NCBI RefSeq assembly: GCF_030463535.1
Contig: NC_132899.1
Coordinates: 15,719,490 to 15,783,489 of the forward strand
Source of the DNA: Salminus brasiliensis
Taxonomy: Eukaryota; Chordata; Actinopteri; Characiformes; Bryconidae
Direction: 5' to 3'
DNA length: 64,000 nucleotides
Part shown: piece after piece, positions 63,325 to 64,000 of the stretch
Layout of the letters: every line of letters starts with the position of its first letter
Numbering within the stretch: position 1 is the stretch's first letter
Notes under the pieces: generated by a model
What the model was told of the DNA's origin: nothing
The model's input: the letters and a program-made list of their open reading frames with translations, nothing else
Database searches by the model: none
Made by a program: the position numbers and the translations under genes

Positions 63325-64000
63325 CTAAAAGAGCAAAATAAAGAATAAGAATAAGTCTACTAAATGGGCTGACTCTTGGAAAAGTTATTCTGTGTTATAA
63401 AGGCACTTTGCACAATCATGTATCCCAAAGATACACACAGGCTGTGGCTTCAAAACTAATATAAACTAAATGAGTTCTGTTCTGATTGGCTGTCCTCCAA
63501 TGTGCTTCAGTCAAAAAACACTGCATCTAAATAGACTGGGCCTAAATGTGGTAGATTGAATGGGCACATATGTAAATTAGTTGCTTCTCATGACATCAGA
63601 GAAAGTGTGATTTCTGCAGCTTAGTTTTTCCTTACATTTAAACTTTTACCATAATTTACAGAAGCGTTAAACGCTTCAGATGCCTGGTTCCTATCACCCC
63701 GCTCTTATAAACAGCTCCCACTTTGTTATGTTTCTCTAGAGAGGCTTACCTTATATCCTATCACTGATGGAATTAATTTGCATCTGTGGAATCAGTAGAA
63801 TTCCCTTATAAGAGCAATTAGCAGCCTGCCAAGCCTGGAACAGCATTGATAGAGACACTATTCTCTATATCCCTATTACACGTCAGTAAAGCATCAGAAT
63901 GATTTTGAAGCTGTTAAATGCTACATAATGTTGCTTTAAGCCCCTTAGACTGTTAGGTATGTTTATTGTATTGTATTAGGATGGCTCATGTCTAGTTAGC
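63325..64000 (-). other. hexd intron at the right edge
   Basis: No exon, repeat or frame recognised between the last visible hexd exon and the window end. Confidence 0.5.

Overview
This is a vertebrate nuclear window, almost certainly from a teleost fish. The genes are split into many short exons with GT-AG introns. The bulk DNA is AT-rich and full of (TA)n and (CA)n runs, Tc1-like relics, hAT-type miniature elements and a tRNA-derived SINE. One gene is a TAP2-type peptide transporter sitting outside any MHC context, which is the teleost-specific tap2t arrangement. The repeat families look ostariophysan (characin or catfish-like), but that is an impression and not a test.

Seven protein genes could be rebuilt exon by exon, with reading phase closing at every junction. 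From left to right they are: acsf2 (minus, 16 exons, 605 codons), with chad (plus, 362 aa) nested inside its intron 10; faap100 (plus, 9 exons, 843 aa); tap2t (minus, 11 coding exons, 724 aa); slc16a5/MCT6 (minus, 4 coding exons, 497 aa); kctd2 (minus, 6 exons, 263 aa); and the 3' part of hexd (minus, 7 exons seen), which runs off the right edge. Every gene except tap2t has its human counterpart on chromosome 17q, so the window is a compacted 17q-type synteny block.

Region by region: 1-19.2 kb is acsf2 with nested chad and several transposon relics. 19.2-23.4 kb is a gene-free spacer with repeat debris. 23.4-29 kb is faap100, ending tail-to-tail with tap2t, whose candidate poly(A) signal lies about 50 bases away. 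29.9-36.4 kb is tap2t, with an interferon-response-like site at its 5' end. 36.6-37.9 kb holds unassigned open stretches on the minus strand that may be exons of an unrecognised gene. 37.9-38.8 kb is a transposon with inverted ends and a broken THAP frame. 39-48.9 kb is slc16a5. 49-51.2 kb is a repeat-bearing spacer. 51.2-59.4 kb is kctd2 with a probable 3.8 kb 3'UTR. 60.3 kb to the end is hexd.

The genes form no pathway. They cover mitochondrial acyl-CoA activation, cartilage matrix, Fanconi anemia DNA repair, antigen-peptide transport, a solute carrier, a cullin-3 adaptor and a glycosidase. I found no RNA gene, CRISPR array or viral gene. No clearly new system is proven. The best leads are the orphan open frames next to tap2t and the interferon-like element at the tap2t 5' end.
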